Shown: positions 27,353 through 36,958, numbered from the stretch's first letter. The stretch: 64,000 nucleotides of DNA from Rathayibacter sp. VKM Ac-2759 (GCF_009834225.1 NZ_CP047176.1:124001-188000), one strand, 5' to 3'. Notes: generated by a model not told the origin, from the letters alone. Program-made: numbers and translations.

Positions 27353-28168
27353 TCAGAGCCCGTGCTCGGCCAGCCACGGCCGCAGCACGGCGAGGAACTC
27401 CGCGGGCAGCTCGACGCTCGGGAGGTGCGCCGCCGTGCGGAAGATCGTGCTGTCGGCTCCCGGGATCGCCGTCGCGAGGTACTCGTGGACGGGGAACGAC
27501 TCCGAGACGTCGTACGCCCCCACCACGACGAGCGTCGGCACCGCGATGTCGACGACGCGGTCGTACGCGGGCGGGTCGAGGTCGATCGTCGTCGGCTTCT
27601 CGTGCTCGTGACCGCGGCTGCCCGTCGCGAGCTCGCGCACGGTCTCGACGAAGGCCGGATCGAGCGACTCGGCCGACCGCTCCGGCCCGAAGGCCCACAG
27701 CTCCGCCTCCATCCGCGCCACGCGCTCGTGATCGCCGGTCCTCAGGACCCGGTCGATCTCGTCGAAGCGGCGGTCCTCCTCCTCCGTCGGATCGGGGTAG
27801 GGGAAGCCGTCGACGCCGGGCGCGATCGCGACGAGGCCCGAGACCCGATCGGGGTGCGCGATCGTCAGGTCGAGCGCCAGGGAGCCGCCGCGCGAGCAGC
27901 CGATGACGGTCGCGCGCTCGACACCGAGGTGATCGAGGACCGCGAGGGCGTCGGCCCGCGCGTCGAACTCCACGCTCTCGCTCGTGGTGCCGCCGAAGCC
28001 GCGGGAGTCGTAGCGGATGACCTGGTGGTCCTCGGCGAGGGAGGGGACGAGCGGATCCCACATCCGCAGATCGGCGATGCCCGCGTGCACGAGCAGCAGG
28101 GCGGGCGCGGAGGCGTGGCCGTCCGCCTCCCAGTGGAGGCTCGCGCCGGGGACCTCGAGATGCGGCAT
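27353..28168 (-). CDS. Alpha/beta-fold hydrolase
   Basis: 271-aa cytoplasmic hydrolase of the 3-oxoadipate enol-lactonase/epoxide-hydrolase type. Nucleophile elbow GCSRGG near residue 97, lid region DRRFDEIDRVLRTGDHE, acid candidate in VVVGAYDVS, and His in TAAHLPSVE followed by the usual C-terminal helix. The oxyanion motif is LLVHAGIAD rather than HGxP. ATG 28168 is the conserved start; the open frame upstream to 28294 lies across the divergent promoter. Confidence 0.87.
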   Translation of the reverse strand: MPHLEVPGASLHWEADGHASAPALLLVHAGIADLRMWDPLVPSLAEDHQVIRYDSRGFGGTTSESVEFDARADALAVLDHLGVERATVIGCSRGGSLALDLTIAHPDRVSGLVAIAPGVDGFPYPDPTEEEDRRFDEIDRVLRTGDHERVARMEAELWAFGPERSAESLDPAFVETVRELATGSRGHEHEKPTTIDLDPPAYDRVVDIAVPTLVVVGAYDVSESFPVHEYLATAIPGADSTIFRTAAHLPSVELPAEFLAVLRPWLAEHGL

Positions 28169-28213
28169 GGGGTCACGGTAGGCCCGGTCTCCGGTGGGTG
28201 CAACGGCGGACCC

Positions 28214-28219
28214 TAGGCT
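28214..28219 (+). promoter_or_regulatory. -10 box for the AEC transporter gene
   Basis: TAGGCT would start a transcript near 28226, with SD GAGGAGG at 28239-28245. This rules out starts upstream of 28226. Confidence 0.55.
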
Positions 28220-28259
28220 GGTCACCGCCGGATCGACCGAGGAGGACGCCCTGGAAGGA

Positions 28260-29171
28260 GTGCTCACCGGTTTCTCGATCATCGGGGTGGTCATCGCGGT
28301 CGGCTACCTGATCGCCCGGTTCGGCCTCGTGCCTCCGGAGGGGCGCGCCGTGCTGTCGCGCATCGCCTTCTTCGTCACCACCCCGGCCCTGCTCTTCACG
28401 GTGCTCGCGAAGGCCGACGTGTCGGTGCTGTTCTCCTCCTTCCTCCTGGTCTCGCTCTGCTCGGTCGCGCTCGTCGCCGCGCTCTACGTGCTCGCCTCGC
28501 GGCTGTTCTTCCGTCGGCCGGTGCCGGAGACCGTGATCGGCACCGCCTCCTCGGCCTACGTCAACGCCAACAACATCGGCCTGCCCGTCGCGATCTACGT
28601 CCTCGGCGATCCGCAGTGGGTCGCGCCGACCCTGCTCCTGCAGCTGCTCGTGCTGGCGCCGACGGTCCTCACGGTGCTCGACATCTCGACGAGCGGGCGG
28701 ACCTCGGTGGGCTCGATCCTGACCCAGCCACTCCGGAACCCGATGATCATCGCCTCCGCGCTGGGGCTGCTGGTCGCGGTGACCGGGGTGCAGCTGCCCG
28801 CGCCGGTGCTCGAGCCGTTCTCGATCATCGGCAACGCGTCGATCCCCCTGGTGCTGATGGCGTTCGGGATGTCGCTGCGCGGCCAGCGCCCGCTGGAGGC
28901 GGGACCGGCGAGGATCGAGGTCGTCGTCGCCTCGACGCTCAAGGCGCTGGTCATGCCGGCGGCCGCGTTCCTGCTGGGGCGGTTCGCCTTCCAGCTCGAC
29001 GCCGAGCACCTCTTCGCGGTCACCGTGACGGCCGCTCTGCCGACGGCGCAGAACATCTTCAACTTCGCCTCCCGCTACGACCGGGGCATCGCCGTCGCCC
29101 GCGACACAGCCCTGGTGACCACGATCGCGGCCGTGCCGGTGCTGATCGCGGTGTCGCTCCTCCTGGGGTGA
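28260..29171 (+). CDS. AEC family transporter (auxin efflux carrier fold)
   Basis: Membrane permease of about ten helices, 303 aa from GTG 28260. Family features are NANNIGLPVAIYVLGD, the central crossover Asn/Pro region, and LPTAQNIFNFASRY near the C-terminus. Members export or take up organic acids such as malate or other metabolites. The start is uncertain: GTG 28194 is upstream of the predicted transcript start, and a CTG at 28251 has better SD spacing than GTG 28260. Confidence 0.87.
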   Translation: MLTGFSIIGVVIAVGYLIARFGLVPPEGRAVLSRIAFFVTTPALLFTVLAKADVSVLFSSFLLVSLCSVALVAALYVLASRLFFRRPVPETVIGTASSAYVNANNIGLPVAIYVLGDPQWVAPTLLLQLLVLAPTVLTVLDISTSGRTSVGSILTQPLRNPMIIASALGLLVAVTGVQLPAPVLEPFSIIGNASIPLVLMAFGMSLRGQRPLEAGPARIEVVVASTLKALVMPAAAFLLGRFAFQLDAEHLFAVTVTAALPTAQNIFNFASRYDRGIAVARDTALVTTIAAVPVLIAVSLLLG

Positions 29172-29213
29172 CGGCCGCGGCGCCGGGACCGCGCCACCGC
29201 GGGGCTGGTCGCT

Positions 29214-29219
29214 TAGGCT
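29214..29219 (+). promoter_or_regulatory. -10 box for leaderless DUF4012 gene
   Basis: TAGGCT ends 7 bp before ATG 29227. Confidence 0.55.
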
Positions 29220-29226
29220 CTCTCGA

Positions 29227-31059
29227 ATGAGCACCACGACGACCTCCTCTCGCCGCGCCTCCGGATCGCCCCGCCGACGCCGCCGGGGCCTCTGGATCAC
29301 GCTGACGATCCTGCTGGTCCTCGTGATCGGCGCGATCGTCGCGGTGTTCCTCGCCGTCCAGACCTACGACAAGGCGATGACGGTGCGCGCGAAGCTCACC
29401 TCGGCGATCCCGCTCGTCTCGCAGGTCGCCGATCAGCTCACGGGCTTCGACACGGCCGGAGCCGAGTCGACGGCCGGTCAGATCGCGCGCCTCACCGGCG
29501 AGGCGCGCGACCAGACCGACGACCCGGTGTGGCGCGTCATGGAGATCGTGCCGGTGCTCGGCCCGAACCTCTCGGCCGTCCGCGCCGCGACCGAGATCGC
29601 CGACGACGTCTCGGGCAAGATCGTCACCCCGCTCTCCTCCACCTCGCTCGACGTGCTGAAGCCCGTCGACGGGAGGGTCGATCTCGCGGCGATCACCGAC
29701 CTCTCCGAGAAGATCACGGTCGCCAAGGGAGTGGTCGACGAGGCCGAGGCGCGGATCGACGGCATCGATCGGGGCGCGCTCGTGCCGCAGGTCGCCGACG
29801 CGCTCGACGCCTTCACCCCGCAGCTCGCGACGGCCACGAAGGCGATGGACCAGGTCGAGCCGCTCACGGCGATCCTCCCCGACGCCCTGGGTGCCAGCGG
29901 CCCGCGCAGCTACCTCGTGCTCTTCCAGAACCTCGCCGAGTCGCAGGCCCTCGGCGGTGGCGCCTCCTCGGTCATGCAGCTGAACGTCGACGGCGGTGCG
30001 ATCTCGATCGGCGAGCAGCTCTCGAGCCAGGACTTCCGCGGCCTGCAGGCCGTCACGGTCGACCAGAGCGCGCTCGACACCTTCGGCGGCAACCTCGCGA
30101 CGACCTTCAACGTCTCGACCAGCCGGCCCGACTTCCCCACCGCCTCCTCGATCGCCACGCAGTTCTGGGCGCAGAAGTACCCCGACCAGAAGATCGACGG
30201 AGTGATGGCGATCGACCCGGTCGCCCTGTCGTACCTCCTCGGCGCGACCGGCCCGGTCACGCTGACCGACGGCACCGAGCTGACGAGCGAGAACTCGGTG
30301 TCGATCCTGCTCAACAAGATCTACTTCCGCTATCCGGCGTCCACCGTCGCCGACGCGACGGACGCCTTCTTCTCGGAGGCGAGCGCGACCATCCTCGGCA
30401 GGATCCTCGGCGGCGACATGGAGCCCACGAAGATGCTCCCCGCCGTCGTGAAGGCCGTCGGCGAGAGCCGGATCCTCGCCTACAGCACCGACGCCGACGA
30501 GCAGGCCCTGCTCGCGCCGACCCCGATCGCGGGCATCCTCCCCACCGACAACGCCGACACCACGACGACCGGAGTGTTCTTCCAGGACGCGTCCATCGGC
30601 TCGAAGATGGACTACTACCTCGACACCGCGGTGACGCAGTCGAGCGCGAACCGCTGCGCCGCCTCCGGAGCGACCTTCTCGACGCAGGTCACGCTGACGA
30701 ACACGATCAGCGAGAAGGTGGCGGCGACCCTGCCGCCCTACGTCGCGGCGAACGGCGGACGCGGCAGCATCCCGCTCGGCGACTTCGTCACGAACGTGTA
30801 CGTCTACGGGCCTCCCGGGACGACGGTCTCCGGCAGCTCCTGGGCGGGCGGCATCGGCGTCCCGGTCGCGAACACGGACGACCTCGGGCGCCCCGTCGCC
30901 AAGGTCGCGGTGCAGCTCGCTCCCGGCCAGTCCGACACCGTCACCGTGACCTTCACGGCAGGCTCGACCACCGGTTTCGGCGAGCAGGCCCTGCGCGTCA
31001 CTCCGATGATCAACAAGACCGATGTGACGCTCGCGGACGACCCGAGCTGCGCCGGCTGA
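29227..31059 (+). CDS. DUF4012 domain-containing membrane-anchored protein
   Basis: 610 aa. A basic N-terminus (RRRRRG) leads into one membrane helix, WITLTILLVLVIGAIVAVFLA, at about 22-43; the rest is extracellular. The DUF4012 signature SYLVLFQNLAESQALGGG lies near residues 230-250, followed by GVMAIDPVALSYLLGATGPV and a beta-rich C-terminal half with a Cys pair. In other actinobacteria DUF4012 proteins are found beside surface-polysaccharide genes, but no such genes are adjacent here. Confidence 0.87.
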   Translation: MSTTTTSSRRASGSPRRRRRGLWITLTILLVLVIGAIVAVFLAVQTYDKAMTVRAKLTSAIPLVSQVADQLTGFDTAGAESTAGQIARLTGEARDQTDDPVWRVMEIVPVLGPNLSAVRAATEIADDVSGKIVTPLSSTSLDVLKPVDGRVDLAAITDLSEKITVAKGVVDEAEARIDGIDRGALVPQVADALDAFTPQLATATKAMDQVEPLTAILPDALGASGPRSYLVLFQNLAESQALGGGASSVMQLNVDGGAISIGEQLSSQDFRGLQAVTVDQSALDTFGGNLATTFNVSTSRPDFPTASSIATQFWAQKYPDQKIDGVMAIDPVALSYLLGATGPVTLTDGTELTSENSVSILLNKIYFRYPASTVADATDAFFSEASATILGRILGGDMEPTKMLPAVVKAVGESRILAYSTDADEQALLAPTPIAGILPTDNADTTTTGVFFQDASIGSKMDYYLDTAVTQSSANRCAASGATFSTQVTLTNTISEKVAATLPPYVAANGGRGSIPLGDFVTNVYVYGPPGTTVSGSSWAGGIGVPVANTDDLGRPVAKVAVQLAPGQSDTVTVTFTAGSTTGFGEQALRVTPMINKTDVTLADDPSCAG

Positions 31060-31083
31060 CCCCGCGGGGCCGGGCGCGACGCG

Positions 31084-31563
31084 TCAGACCAGCGCGGAGC
31101 CCGGGATCGAGCTCGTGACGAGCCACGACGCGAGGAACGCCGTGCCGATGCACAGCGCGAACGCGACGATCGGGATCCAGAAGACGCGCCGCCCCACGAG
31201 GTAGCGCACGATCGTCACGCCGACGGCGATCAGCGTCAGGAGCGGCGGGCCGATCAGCGCGATCGAGACGCCCCAGTCGATCCGGTCGAAGTCGCAGGCG
31301 ATGTTCCGACCCTCGCACTGCGCGGGGAACACGGCGAGGATCGCCGCGAGGTAGCCGAGCACGACGCAGAGCAGCCCGAGAGCGAGGCAGCCGAGGATCG
31401 AGAGCACGAGATCCCAGCGGCGGCGGAGCGGGCGCCCGGCCTCGAAGGTCTCGCGGACCGAGCGGTACGCCTCCGTGCGGAGCTCGTCGTGCTCGCGAGA
31501 CACGACCGGCCGGCCCGCCGGACGCGCGGCGGCGTTCGCCCGCTTCTTCTTCGACGACGCCAT
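31084..31563 (-). CDS. Small integral membrane protein, hypothetical
   Basis: 159 aa. Basic, Ala-rich N-terminus (ASSKKKRANAAARPAGRP), then an RTEAYRSVRETFEAGRPLRRRWD stretch, then three to four membrane helices (LVLSILGCLALGLLCVVLGYLAAIL, SIALIGPPLLTLIAVGVTIV, WIPIVAFALCIGTAFLASWLV). A Cys pair lies in a loop (QCEGRNIACDFDRIDW). It resembles DUF6264-type actinobacterial proteins, a tentative link. It starts 2 bp after the exonuclease III stop, so they are cotranscribed. Confidence 0.75.
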   Translation of the reverse strand: MASSKKKRANAAARPAGRPVVSREHDELRTEAYRSVRETFEAGRPLRRRWDLVLSILGCLALGLLCVVLGYLAAILAVFPAQCEGRNIACDFDRIDWGVSIALIGPPLLTLIAVGVTIVRYLVGRRVFWIPIVAFALCIGTAFLASWLVTSSIPGSALV

Positions 31564-31565
31564 GG

Positions 31566-32405
31566 TCAGAAGATCATCGGGCGGTCGTCGTCGAGCGTCG
31601 TCTCGAGGTCGAGATCGACCACGACGGGCACGTGGTCGCTCGGTGCGTCGCCCTTGCGCTCGTCGCGGTGGATGGAGGCGCCCGTCACGAGCTCGCCGAA
31701 CGCGTGCGAGCCGAGCACGAAGTCGATCCGCAGGCCCTCGTTGCGCGGGAAGCGCAGCTGCTTGTAGTCCCAGTAGGTGTAGCCGTCGGGGACCAGCGGG
31801 CGCACCACGTCGTGCAGGCCGGCGCCCTCGAACGCGGCGAACGCGGCGCGCTCCTCGGGCGAGACGTGCGTGGAGCCCGGGCCGAGCGTCGGGTCGCCGA
31901 CATCGCTGTCGAGCGGAGCGACGTTCCAGTCGCCCACGAGCGCGAGCGGCAGGTCGGGCTCGGCCGCGAGCCACTCGCGCGTGCTCGCCTCGAGCGCCGC
32001 GAACCACTCGAGCTTGTAGAACCAGTGCGGATCACCGACCGCTCGGCCGTTGGGAACGTAGAGGCTCCAGATCCGGACGCCGTCGACGGTCGCGCCGATC
32101 GCCCGGGCCTCGAGCGGGAAGGAGCCGTCGGCCGCGGCCTCCTTCGCGAATCCGGGCATGCCCGGGAAGCCGACGGCGACGTCCTCCATCGGGAGGCGGG
32201 AGGCGATGCCGACGCCGTTCCACTGGCTGAGGCCGACCATCTCGACGTGGTAGCCGGCGGCGGCGAACGCCTCGTGCGGGAACTGCTCGGGCTTGCACTT
32301 GAGCTCCTGCATCGCCAGGACGTCGATGTCCTCCCGCACCAGCCAGTCGACGACGCGCCCCGTGCGGGCGCGGATGGAGTTCACGTTCCAGGTGGCGATG
32401 CGCAT
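31566..32405 (-). CDS. xthA: Exodeoxyribonuclease III (AP endonuclease)
   Basis: DNA repair nuclease that cuts at abasic sites and removes 3' blocks; 279 aa. Mg/catalytic residues: ATWNVNS with Asn7, Glu34 in MQELKC, GDWNVAP (Asp/Asn), and the C-terminal SDHVPVVVDL (Asp-His). A long frame continues upstream, but ATG 32405 gives the exact family start MRIATWN and has a TACACT box 6 bp upstream on the minus strand, so the gene is leaderless. Confidence 0.94.
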   Translation of the reverse strand: MRIATWNVNSIRARTGRVVDWLVREDIDVLAMQELKCKPEQFPHEAFAAAGYHVEMVGLSQWNGVGIASRLPMEDVAVGFPGMPGFAKEAAADGSFPLEARAIGATVDGVRIWSLYVPNGRAVGDPHWFYKLEWFAALEASTREWLAAEPDLPLALVGDWNVAPLDSDVGDPTLGPGSTHVSPEERAAFAAFEGAGLHDVVRPLVPDGYTYWDYKQLRFPRNEGLRIDFVLGSHAFGELVTGASIHRDERKGDAPSDHVPVVVDLDLETTLDDDRPMIF

Positions 32406-32411
32406 CCTGCG

Positions 32412-32417
32412 AGTGTA
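32412..32417 (-). promoter_or_regulatory. -10 box for leaderless xthA
   Basis: TACACT on the minus strand (32417 to 32412), 6 bp before the ATG. Confidence 0.55.
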
Positions 32418-32622
32418 GGAGCCGCCGCCGACACGTTCGCCGAGGCCACGATCAGCCGGGCGGCGGATTGCGCTTCCCGTGTCGGTGGTCGATGGTTGTC
32501 TTGGGCCGTCCTCGAACGGCCCGTCCTCCCGCGCCGCTCGACCCGCACCGCCGGTCCCGGTCGTCCCGTGCGAGCCGCTCCCGGCTGCCCCCTCCCCGCT
32601 CCGCTCCTGACCGGAGGACTCC

Positions 32623-34356
32623 ATGATCCTGCTCCGTCTCGCGGCGTCGTACGCGAAGCCCTACACCCGCTGGGTGGTCGCGGTCGTCGTGCTGCAGCTC
32701 GTCTCGACGCTGGCCGCGCTCTACCTCCCGAGCCTCAACGCCGAGATCATCGACCAGGGCATCGGCCGGGGCGACACCGACTTCATCTGGGCGACGGGCG
32801 CGACCATGCTCGGCGTCTGCCTGGTCCAGGTCGTCGCCGCGATCGGAGGCGTCTACTTCGGCGCCCGCACCGCGATGGCGGTCGGCCGCGATCTGCGCCG
32901 CGACGTCTACCGCCGGGTCGACTCGCTCAGCGGGCTCGAGGTGGGCGGCTTCGGCACGGCCACGCTCATCACCCGCGGCACGAACGACGTGCAGCAGGTG
33001 CAGATGCTCGTGCTGATGACCCTCAACTTCATGGTGTCCGCCCCGATCATGTGCGTCGGAGGCATCGTCTTCGCCCTGCGGGAGGACGCGGGGCTCTCGT
33101 GGCTGGTCTGGGTCTCGGTCCCGCTCCTCTTCGTCGTCGTCGGGGTCCTCGTCTTCCTGCTCCTGCCGCTCTTCCGCCTCATGCAGGACCGCATCGACGG
33201 CATCAACAGCGTGCTGCGCGAGCAGATCACGGGCATCCGCGTCGTGCGGGCGTTCGTCCGCGAGCCCTTCGAGTCGGAGCGGTACCGCCGCGCCAACGCG
33301 GCGATCACCGAGGTGTCGATCAAGGTCGGCAACATCTTCGTGCTGATGTTCCCGGCGATCATGATGATCCTGCACCTCGCGACCGCGGCGGTCCTCTGGT
33401 TCGGCGGGCAGCGCGTCGAGGCCGGTCAGATGCAGGTCGGCTCGCTCACGGCCTTCCTGCAGTACCTCCTGCAGATCCTCACCGCGGTGATGATGGGCGT
33501 CTTCATGGTGATGATGATCCCGCGCGCCGTCGTCTGCGCCGAGCGGATCCAGGAGGTGCTCGACGCCCGCACCAGCCTCACGACCCCGGCCGGTGGAGCG
33601 GTGACGCCGACGGTCGGCCGCGTCGAGTTCTCGGGGGTCACCTTCGGCTACCCGGGCGCCGAGCGGCCCGTCCTCTCGGGGGTCGACCTGGTGGCCGAGC
33701 CCGGCCGCACGACCGCCATCGTCGGGTCGACCGGTGCCGGCAAGACCACCCTCCTCGGTCTCGTCCCGCGCCTGTTCGACCCGCAGGAGGGCTCCGTCGC
33801 CATCGACGGCGTCCCCGTGTCCTCCCTCGACCGCGCGCAGCTCGCCTCCGTGATCGGGCTCGTCCCGCAGCGGCCCTACCTCTTCTCGGGCACCATCGCC
33901 TCCAACCTCCGCTTCGGCCGGCCCGATGCGACAGACGCCGAGCTGTGGGAGGCGCTGCGCATCGCGCAGGGCGAGGACTTCGTGCGGGCCAAGGAGCGGG
34001 GGCTCGACGAGCCGGTGTCGCAGGGCGGCACGAACGTCTCGGGCGGTCAGCGGCAGCGGCTCTGCATCGCGCGGGCGCTCGTCGCCCGGCCCCGGGTCTT
34101 CCTCTTCGACGATTCGTTCTCGGCGCTCGACGTCGCGACCGATGCGCGGCTGCGCGAGTCCCTCGCCGACGCCACCACCGACGCGACCGTCATCATCGTC
34201 GCCCAGCGGGTGTCGACCATCCGGCACGCCGACAGCATCGTCGTGCTCGACGCCGGCCGGATCGTCGGGCGCGGCACGCACGACGAACTCCTCGAGACGA
34301 ACGCGACCTACCGCGAGATCGTCGAATCCCAGCTGAGCGTGGAAGGGGTGGCCTGA
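32623..34356 (+). CDS. ABC exporter half-transporter, degenerate catalytic half
   Basis: 577-aa fusion of a six-helix membrane domain (1-310) and an ATPase domain (from about 330). Walker A STGAGKTTLL and the signature NVSGGQRQRL are canonical, but Walker B reads VFLFDDSFSALD, with Asp replacing the catalytic Glu, and the H-loop His is Gln (VAQRVSTI). That is the hallmark of the degenerate-site half of a heterodimeric multidrug or lipid exporter. SD GGAGGAC before ATG. The next gene starts 1 bp after its stop. Confidence 0.92.
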   Translation: MILLRLAASYAKPYTRWVVAVVVLQLVSTLAALYLPSLNAEIIDQGIGRGDTDFIWATGATMLGVCLVQVVAAIGGVYFGARTAMAVGRDLRRDVYRRVDSLSGLEVGGFGTATLITRGTNDVQQVQMLVLMTLNFMVSAPIMCVGGIVFALREDAGLSWLVWVSVPLLFVVVGVLVFLLLPLFRLMQDRIDGINSVLREQITGIRVVRAFVREPFESERYRRANAAITEVSIKVGNIFVLMFPAIMMILHLATAAVLWFGGQRVEAGQMQVGSLTAFLQYLLQILTAVMMGVFMVMMIPRAVVCAERIQEVLDARTSLTTPAGGAVTPTVGRVEFSGVTFGYPGAERPVLSGVDLVAEPGRTTAIVGSTGAGKTTLLGLVPRLFDPQEGSVAIDGVPVSSLDRAQLASVIGLVPQRPYLFSGTIASNLRFGRPDATDAELWEALRIAQGEDFVRAKERGLDEPVSQGGTNVSGGQRQRLCIARALVARPRVFLFDDSFSALDVATDARLRESLADATTDATVIIVAQRVSTIRHADSIVVLDAGRIVGRGTHDELLETNATYREIVESQLSVEGVA

Positions 34357-34357
34357 G

Positions 34358-36400
34358 ATGGCACGCGTACGCGACACCGTCGCCGAGAAGCCCGCCGAGC
34401 CGGAGCCGCTCGAGCCCGGGTTCGAGCCCGGCGAGGCCGACGGCGGCATGTTCGGCGACGGCCCGCCCGCCCGCAAGGCGCAGCACTTCTGGCCGTCCGC
34501 GAAGCGGCTCTTCGCCCTCCTCGGCCCCGAGCGGGCCCGGATGATCGTCGTGGTCGCCCTGGTCTCCGCCTCGGTGGTGCTCACCGTCATCGCCCCGAAG
34601 ATCCTCGGGCAGGCGATGGACACCATCTTCAACGGCGTCATCGGCGCGCAGCTCCCGGCCGGGGTCCCGCTCGAGCAGATCATCGAGCAGCAGCGGGCGT
34701 CGGGCAACGGCACCTTCGCCGACATGCTCTCGAAGACCGACATCGTCCCCGGTCAGGGCATCGACTTCGTCGTGCTCGGGCGCCTCATCATCATCGTGCT
34801 CCTGATGTACGTCGTCGCCTCCGTCCTGATGTGGGCGCAGGGGTTCATCCTCAACGGGCTCGTGATGCGCGTCGTCTACGGGCTCCGCCAGGACATCGAG
34901 GGCAAGCTCAACCGTCTCCCGCTGCGCTACTTCGACACCCGCCAGCGCGGCGACGTGATGTCGCGCGTCACGAACGACGTCGACAACATCCAGACGGCGC
35001 TCCAGCAGGCGTTCTCGCAGCTCGTGCAGTCGGTCCTGACGATCATCGGCATCGCGGCGATGATGTTCATCGTCTCGTGGCAGCTCGCGCTCATCGCGCT
35101 GATCTCGATCCCGCTCTCGGGAGTGATCGCCGGAGTCATCGGCGCCCGCTCGCAGAAGCTCTTCGCCGCGCAGTGGAAGAACACCGGAGCGCTCAACGGC
35201 CACATCGAGGAGACGTTCTCGGGGCTCGAGATCGTCCGCGCCTTCGGCCGCGACCGCGAGATGCTCGAGGAGTTCGACCGCCGCAACGACAGCCTCTACA
35301 GCGCCTCCTTGGGCGCGCAGTTCGTCTCGGGCATGATCATGCCCGCGATGACCTTCGTCTCCTACCTGTCCTACGTGCTCATCGCGGTCGTGGGCGGGCT
35401 GCGGGTCGCCTCCGGTCAGCTGACCCTCGGCGACGCGACGGCCTTCATCCAGTACTCGCGCGAGTTCACCCAGCCCGTCACGCAGCTCGCCAGCATGGCC
35501 AACATGCTGCAGTCGGGCGTGGCCTCGGCCGAGCGCACGTTCGAGCTGCTCGACGCCGACGAGCAGGACCCCGAGACCGCCACGGAGTCGCTCCCCGAGC
35601 GCACCGACGGCCACGTCGAGTTCCAGGACGTCTCGTTCTCGTACGACCCCGAGCAGCCGCTCATCGAGGGCCTCTCGTTCTCGGCGCAGCCCGGCCAGAC
35701 CGTCGCGATCGTCGGCCCGACCGGTGCCGGCAAGACGACGCTGGTCAATCTGGTGATGCGCTTCTACGAGCTCACCGGCGGCCGCATCCTCCTCGACGGG
35801 GTCGACATCACCCGCCTCGCCCGCGGCGATCTGCGCTCGCGCGTGGGGATGGTGCTGCAGGACGCGTGGCTATTCCAGGGGACGATCCGCGAGAACATCC
35901 GCTACGGCCGTCTCGACGCCACCGACGACGAGATCATCGAGGCCGCCCGCGCCACGATGGTCGACCGCTTCGTGCAGCAGCTCCCCGAGGGCTACGACAC
36001 GGTGCTCGACGCCGACGGCGGCAGCGTCTCGGCCGGTGAGCGCCAGCTGATCACGATCGCCCGCGCGTTCCTCGCCAACCCGTCGCTGCTGATCCTCGAC
36101 GAGGCGACGTCGTCGGTCGACACCCGCACCGAGCTCCTCGTGCAGCACGCGATGAACGCGCTGCGCACCGACCGGACCTCGTTCGTCATCGCGCACCGCC
36201 TCTCGACGATCCGCGACGCCGACACGATCCTCGTCATGGAGTCGGGCCGCATCGTCGAGCAGGGCGCCCACGAGGCGCTCCTCGAGCGCCGCGGCGCCTA
36301 CTACGACCTCTACATGACGCAGTTCCGCGGCGGAGGCGACGAGGCGGGCGGCGCGGCCGCATCAGCGGGCCTTCCCGGCGCGGTGGAGACCGCACCCTAG
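34358..36400 (+). CDS. ABC exporter half-transporter, catalytic half
   Basis: 680-aa partner of the preceding gene. A 60-residue acidic/Pro N-terminal extension precedes six membrane helices, and residues 100-150 hold a larger insertion between helices 1 and 2. The ATPase domain has Walker A GPTGAGKTTLV, Walker B LLILDEATSSVD with the catalytic Glu, and H-loop IAHRLSTI. Its signature is degenerate, SVSAGERQL instead of LSGGQ. The two halves thus form one complete and one defective ATP site, as in TM287/288-type exporters. Substrate unknown. Confidence 0.92.
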   Translation: MARVRDTVAEKPAEPEPLEPGFEPGEADGGMFGDGPPARKAQHFWPSAKRLFALLGPERARMIVVVALVSASVVLTVIAPKILGQAMDTIFNGVIGAQLPAGVPLEQIIEQQRASGNGTFADMLSKTDIVPGQGIDFVVLGRLIIIVLLMYVVASVLMWAQGFILNGLVMRVVYGLRQDIEGKLNRLPLRYFDTRQRGDVMSRVTNDVDNIQTALQQAFSQLVQSVLTIIGIAAMMFIVSWQLALIALISIPLSGVIAGVIGARSQKLFAAQWKNTGALNGHIEETFSGLEIVRAFGRDREMLEEFDRRNDSLYSASLGAQFVSGMIMPAMTFVSYLSYVLIAVVGGLRVASGQLTLGDATAFIQYSREFTQPVTQLASMANMLQSGVASAERTFELLDADEQDPETATESLPERTDGHVEFQDVSFSYDPEQPLIEGLSFSAQPGQTVAIVGPTGAGKTTLVNLVMRFYELTGGRILLDGVDITRLARGDLRSRVGMVLQDAWLFQGTIRENIRYGRLDATDDEIIEAARATMVDRFVQQLPEGYDTVLDADGGSVSAGERQLITIARAFLANPSLLILDEATSSVDTRTELLVQHAMNALRTDRTSFVIAHRLSTIRDADTILVMESGRIVEQGAHEALLERRGAYYDLYMTQFRGGGDEAGGAAASAGLPGAVETAP

Positions 36401-36403
36401 AGT
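36398..36403 (+). promoter_or_regulatory. -10 box for leaderless pyrE, overlapping the upstream stop codon
   Basis: TAGAGT starts on the TAG stop of the exporter gene and ends 6 bp before GTG 36410. Confidence 0.6.
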
Positions 36404-36409
36404 AGGGGC

Positions 36410-36958
36410 GTGAACGACGCACGCCAGCAGCTCATCGAGTACATCGGCTCCGACGCCGTCTTCCACGGGGACTTCACCCTGACGAGCGGCAAGAAGGCGA
36501 GCTACTACGTCGACCTGCGACGCGTGAGCCTCGACCACCGGGTCGCTCCGCTGATCGGCCAGGTCATGCTCGACCTCATCGCGCCGATCGAGAACGTCGA
36601 CGCGGTCGGGGGCCTGACCATGGGAGCCGATCCGATCGCCTCCGCGATCCTGCACCAGGGCGTCGCGCGCGGCCTCGCGTACGACGCGTTCGTCGTGCGC
36701 AAGGAGCCGAAGGACCACGGCCGCGGCCGCCAGGTCGAGGGCCCGGATCTCGCGGGTAAGCGCGTCGTCGTCGTCGAGGACACCTCCACCACCGGCGGCT
36801 CCCCCCTCGCGGCCATCGAGGCGCTCCTCAAGGTCGGTGCCGAGATCGCCGGAGTCGCGGTCGTCGTCGATCGCGCCACCGGAGCGCGGGAGATCATCGA
36901 GGGTGCCGGGTACCCCTACTTCGCCGCGATCGGGCTGGCCGACCTCGGCCTGAGCTGA
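36410..36958 (+). CDS. pyrE: Orotate phosphoribosyltransferase
   Basis: Joins orotate and PRPP to give OMP in pyrimidine synthesis; 182 aa. The PRPP loop is VVVVEDTSTTGGSPL near residues 117-131. The substrate Lys region FVVRKEPKDHGRGRQVEG and the N-terminal FTLTSGKKASYYVDLR are typical. GTG start with a TAGAGT box at leaderless distance. Its stop overlaps the next gene's ATG by one base (TGATG). No other pyr gene is nearby. Confidence 0.94.
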   Translation: MNDARQQLIEYIGSDAVFHGDFTLTSGKKASYYVDLRRVSLDHRVAPLIGQVMLDLIAPIENVDAVGGLTMGADPIASAILHQGVARGLAYDAFVVRKEPKDHGRGRQVEGPDLAGKRVVVVEDTSTTGGSPLAAIEALLKVGAEIAGVAVVVDRATGAREIIEGAGYPYFAAIGLADLGLS

